64,000 bases of DNA, taken from assembly GCA_001725415.1 (NCBI GenBank), contig MEGH01000038.1, positions 57,162-121,161 on the forward strand, in the 5' to 3' direction. Source of the DNA: Pseudonocardia sp. SCN 73-27 (GTDB taxonomy: Bacteria; Actinomycetota; Actinomycetes; Mycobacteriales; Pseudonocardiaceae). Positions 62,509 to 64,000 of this stretch are shown one piece after another; position 1 is the stretch's first letter, and the number at the start of each line of letters is the position of its first letter. The translations under genes and the position numbers were made by a program. The notes under the pieces are model-generated. The model had not been told where the DNA came from. It was given only the letters and a program-made list of their open reading frames with translations, and ran no database searches.

Positions 62509-62781
62509 TCAGCCGCCCGCGAACGGTGGCAGCACGTCGAGGACCGCCCCGTCGGGGACGACCACGGACGTGTCGCGGACCGCCACCTCGTCGAGCAGGT
62601 AGCTGCAGCGCAGCAGGACGCGGGTGAACTCGGCGTCGTGGGCGGCGCGGAGGGTGTCGAGCAGGTCCTCCACCGTCGCGCCCTCGGGGAGGTCGACGGT
62701 GGTCGTCTCGGTTCCGGCTGCCGCACGGGCCGCCGCGTAGAAGCGGACCGTCGTCGTGAGCGTCGTCGTTCCGGTCGTCAC
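62509..62781 (-). CDS. moaD: MoaD/ThiS family sulfur carrier protein
   Basis: The 90-residue ubiquitin-like protein ends in PPFAGG; the C-terminal Gly-Gly is the site that carries sulfur as a thiocarboxylate for molybdopterin synthase. The beta-grasp pattern is TVRFYAAARAAAG, VEDLLDTLRAAHD and LDEVAVRDTSVVV. I prefer GTG 62781 because GAGGAGG lies 9 bases upstream; ATG 62790 would sit directly on that ribosome site. It follows moaA by 14 bases, so both act in molybdopterin synthesis. Confidence 0.9.
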   Translation of the reverse strand: MTTGTTTLTTTVRFYAAARAAAGTETTTVDLPEGATVEDLLDTLRAAHDAEFTRVLLRCSYLLDEVAVRDTSVVVPDGAVLDVLPPFAGG

Positions 62782-62795
62782 AGGAGACATCCTCC

Positions 62796-63857
62796 TCAGC
62801 CGCCGATCGCGCTCATCGGGCGGTCGGGCTGCAGGAAGCCCGGGTCGTCGATGCCGTGCCCGGCGAGCTTGCCCCACATGGCGTCGCGCCAGGTGTCGGC
62901 GATCTCGGCGTCGGTGGAGCCGCCGCGCAGCATGGCCCGCAGGTCGGTCTCGGTACGTGCGAACAGGCACGAGCGGATCTGGCCGTCGGAGGTGAGCCGG
63001 GTGCGGTCGCAGGCGCCGCAGAACGGCCGCGTCACCGAGGCGATGATGCCGACCATCGTCGGGCCGCCGTCGACGACCCAGCGCTCGGCCGGGGCGGCAC
63101 CCCGGTGCCCGGGGTCGGGCGTCAGCGTGAAGTGCTCCGAGAGGGCCTGCATGATCTCACCGGCCGTGACCATCTCGGTGCGCTCCCAGCCGTGCTGGGC
63201 GTCGAGCGGCATCTGCTCGATGAAGCGCAGCTCGAAGCCCTCGTCGAGGGCGAAGCGCAGCAGGTCGACGGCCTCGTCGTCGTTCATCCCGCGCAGCAGC
63301 ACCGTGTTGATCTTGACGGGGGACAGGCCCGCGTCGCGGGCGGCGCGCATGCCGGCGAGGACGTCGTCGAAGCGGTCGCGGCGGGTGATCGAGGCGAACC
63401 GGTCGGGACGCAGGGTGTCGAGCGAGACGTTGAGCCGGTTCACCCCGGCCGCAGCGAGCGCCTCGGCGCGGCGGGCGAGGCCGACGCCGTTGGTGGTCAA
63501 CGAGATGTCGGGACGCGGCTTCAGTGCCGCGGACGCGGCCACCAGTCCCTCGAGCCCCTTGCGCAGCAGCGGCTCGCCGCCGGTGAAGCGCAGCTCCTCG
63601 ACGCCGAGGTCGCGGACGGCGATCGCGACCAGCCGCAGCAGCTCGTCGTCGGTGAGCTGCTCCTCGCGCGGCATCCAGTCGAGGCCCTCGGCCGGCATGC
63701 AGTAGTGACACCGCAGGTTGCAGCGGTCGGTCAACGAGATGCGCAGGTCCGTCGCCACCCGGCCGAAGCCGTCGACGAGGCGGGGATCAGCGGGGCGGGC
63801 GGGGTCTCGGGTGGTGGCCGTCCGCAGGGCGGGCAGGCCGAGCTCCGTAGCCGTCAC
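62796..63857 (-). CDS. moaA: GTP 3',8-cyclase MoaA
   Basis: MoaA is a radical-SAM enzyme that rearranges GTP to the first intermediate of molybdopterin. The 353-residue protein has CX3CX2C at Cys46, Cys50 and Cys53 (TDRCNLRCHYCMPAEGL), RFTGGEPLLRKGLEGLV, the second cluster (FCGACDRTRLTSDGQIRSC) and the essential C-terminal Gly-Gly (SAIGG). GTG 63857 is chosen over an upstream start because homologues begin near there. With moaD downstream it supports the two molybdenum hydroxylases of this region. Confidence 0.96.
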   Translation of the reverse strand: MTATELGLPALRTATTRDPARPADPRLVDGFGRVATDLRISLTDRCNLRCHYCMPAEGLDWMPREEQLTDDELLRLVAIAVRDLGVEELRFTGGEPLLRKGLEGLVAASAALKPRPDISLTTNGVGLARRAEALAAAGVNRLNVSLDTLRPDRFASITRRDRFDDVLAGMRAARDAGLSPVKINTVLLRGMNDDEAVDLLRFALDEGFELRFIEQMPLDAQHGWERTEMVTAGEIMQALSEHFTLTPDPGHRGAAPAERWVVDGGPTMVGIIASVTRPFCGACDRTRLTSDGQIRSCLFARTETDLRAMLRGGSTDAEIADTWRDAMWGKLAGHGIDDPGFLQPDRPMSAIGG

Positions 63858-64000
63858 CTCACGAGCGTAACCATCCGCGGGCCCTCCCACGTGTGTGCTG
63901 AGCAGCGGGAATCTGCGTCTCCGCAGGTGCGCCGCCGGGCGACGACATGATCCGCAGAATCGGATGTTCCACGCGCGGTGACGTGTCTCACGTGGGCCGC
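63858..64000. other. Right-end sequence upstream of moaA
   Basis: No gene is supported in these 143 bases. They contain the moaA promoter region; I see no clear molybdenum-cofactor riboswitch in what is visible. Confidence 0.4.

Overview
The window is a very GC-rich actinobacterial chromosome segment. Mycofactocin biosynthesis genes, an NDMA-dependent methanol dehydrogenase homologue, an F420-type oxidoreductase, two CO-dehydrogenase-like molybdenum hydroxylase clusters and NarL-type two-component pairs together suggest a Pseudonocardiaceae member, most likely Pseudonocardia. This assignment is inferred from gene content. No tRNA, rRNA, CRISPR array, prophage or transposase is visible. Most operons show translational coupling through ATGA, GTGA or TGATG overlaps.

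Layout from left to right. 1-1.5 kb: the 3' end of an FtsX-type permease and a deazaflavin oxidoreductase. 1.7-4.3 kb: a TPP riboswitch with thiC-thiD. 4.2-6.4 kb: a SulP transporter divergent from an ArsR regulator. 6.7-10.4 kb: molybdenum hydroxylase cluster 1 (L-S-M). 10.5-18.4 kb: two NarL-type two-component systems interleaved with three genes that share a repeated upstream control module, two of them near-identical peptidoglycan-binding proteins. 18.5-22 kb: a flavin oxidoreductase/SDR pair and a methyltransferase that may be the mycofactocin methyltransferase MftM. 22-26.2 kb: a FecCD-type metal/siderophore ABC importer plus an MFS exporter.

26.3-31.6 kb: a compact RiPP operon on the minus strand. 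It encodes a 62-residue precursor made of two 27-residue repeats, an E1-like leader-binding protein, an S15/CocE-type hydrolase and two YcaO enzymes. I do not recognise this combination as a described system, and it is the best candidate for something new. 31.9-36.1 kb: a VWA/MoxR pair with His-rich tracts and an NDMA-dependent methanol dehydrogenase. 37.4-43.9 kb: mycofactocin genes mftA, mftB, mftC, a fused and rearranged OYE1/OYE2 locus, and mftE. 43.9-46.2 kb: formate-tetrahydrofolate ligase and a cyclodeaminase-like protein. 47.5-52.9 kb: a catabolic operon (MHS transporter, PEP-mutase/isocitrate-lyase family enzyme, enoyl-CoA hydratase), then an IclR regulator coupled to mftF. 53.1-57.8 kb: molybdenum hydroxylase cluster 2 (S-L-M-G). 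57.9-63.9 kb: a PepSY protein, an OmpR-type two-component system, a secreted protein, a P1 peptidase, and moaA-moaD for molybdopterin synthesis.

The genes hang together around one-carbon and alcohol oxidation. The methanol dehydrogenase would use mycofactocin made by mftA-F, and the folate enzymes can carry C1 units onward. The molybdenum hydroxylases draw on cofactor made with MoaA and MoaD. Overlaid on this is a family of ten 40-bp palindromes (shared outer GTGAG[T/C]GG, variable but self-complementary interior) at gene 3' ends. One of them lies inside the open OYE1/OYE2 reading frame, where a second larger palindrome and an 11-bp duplication have also altered the gene.
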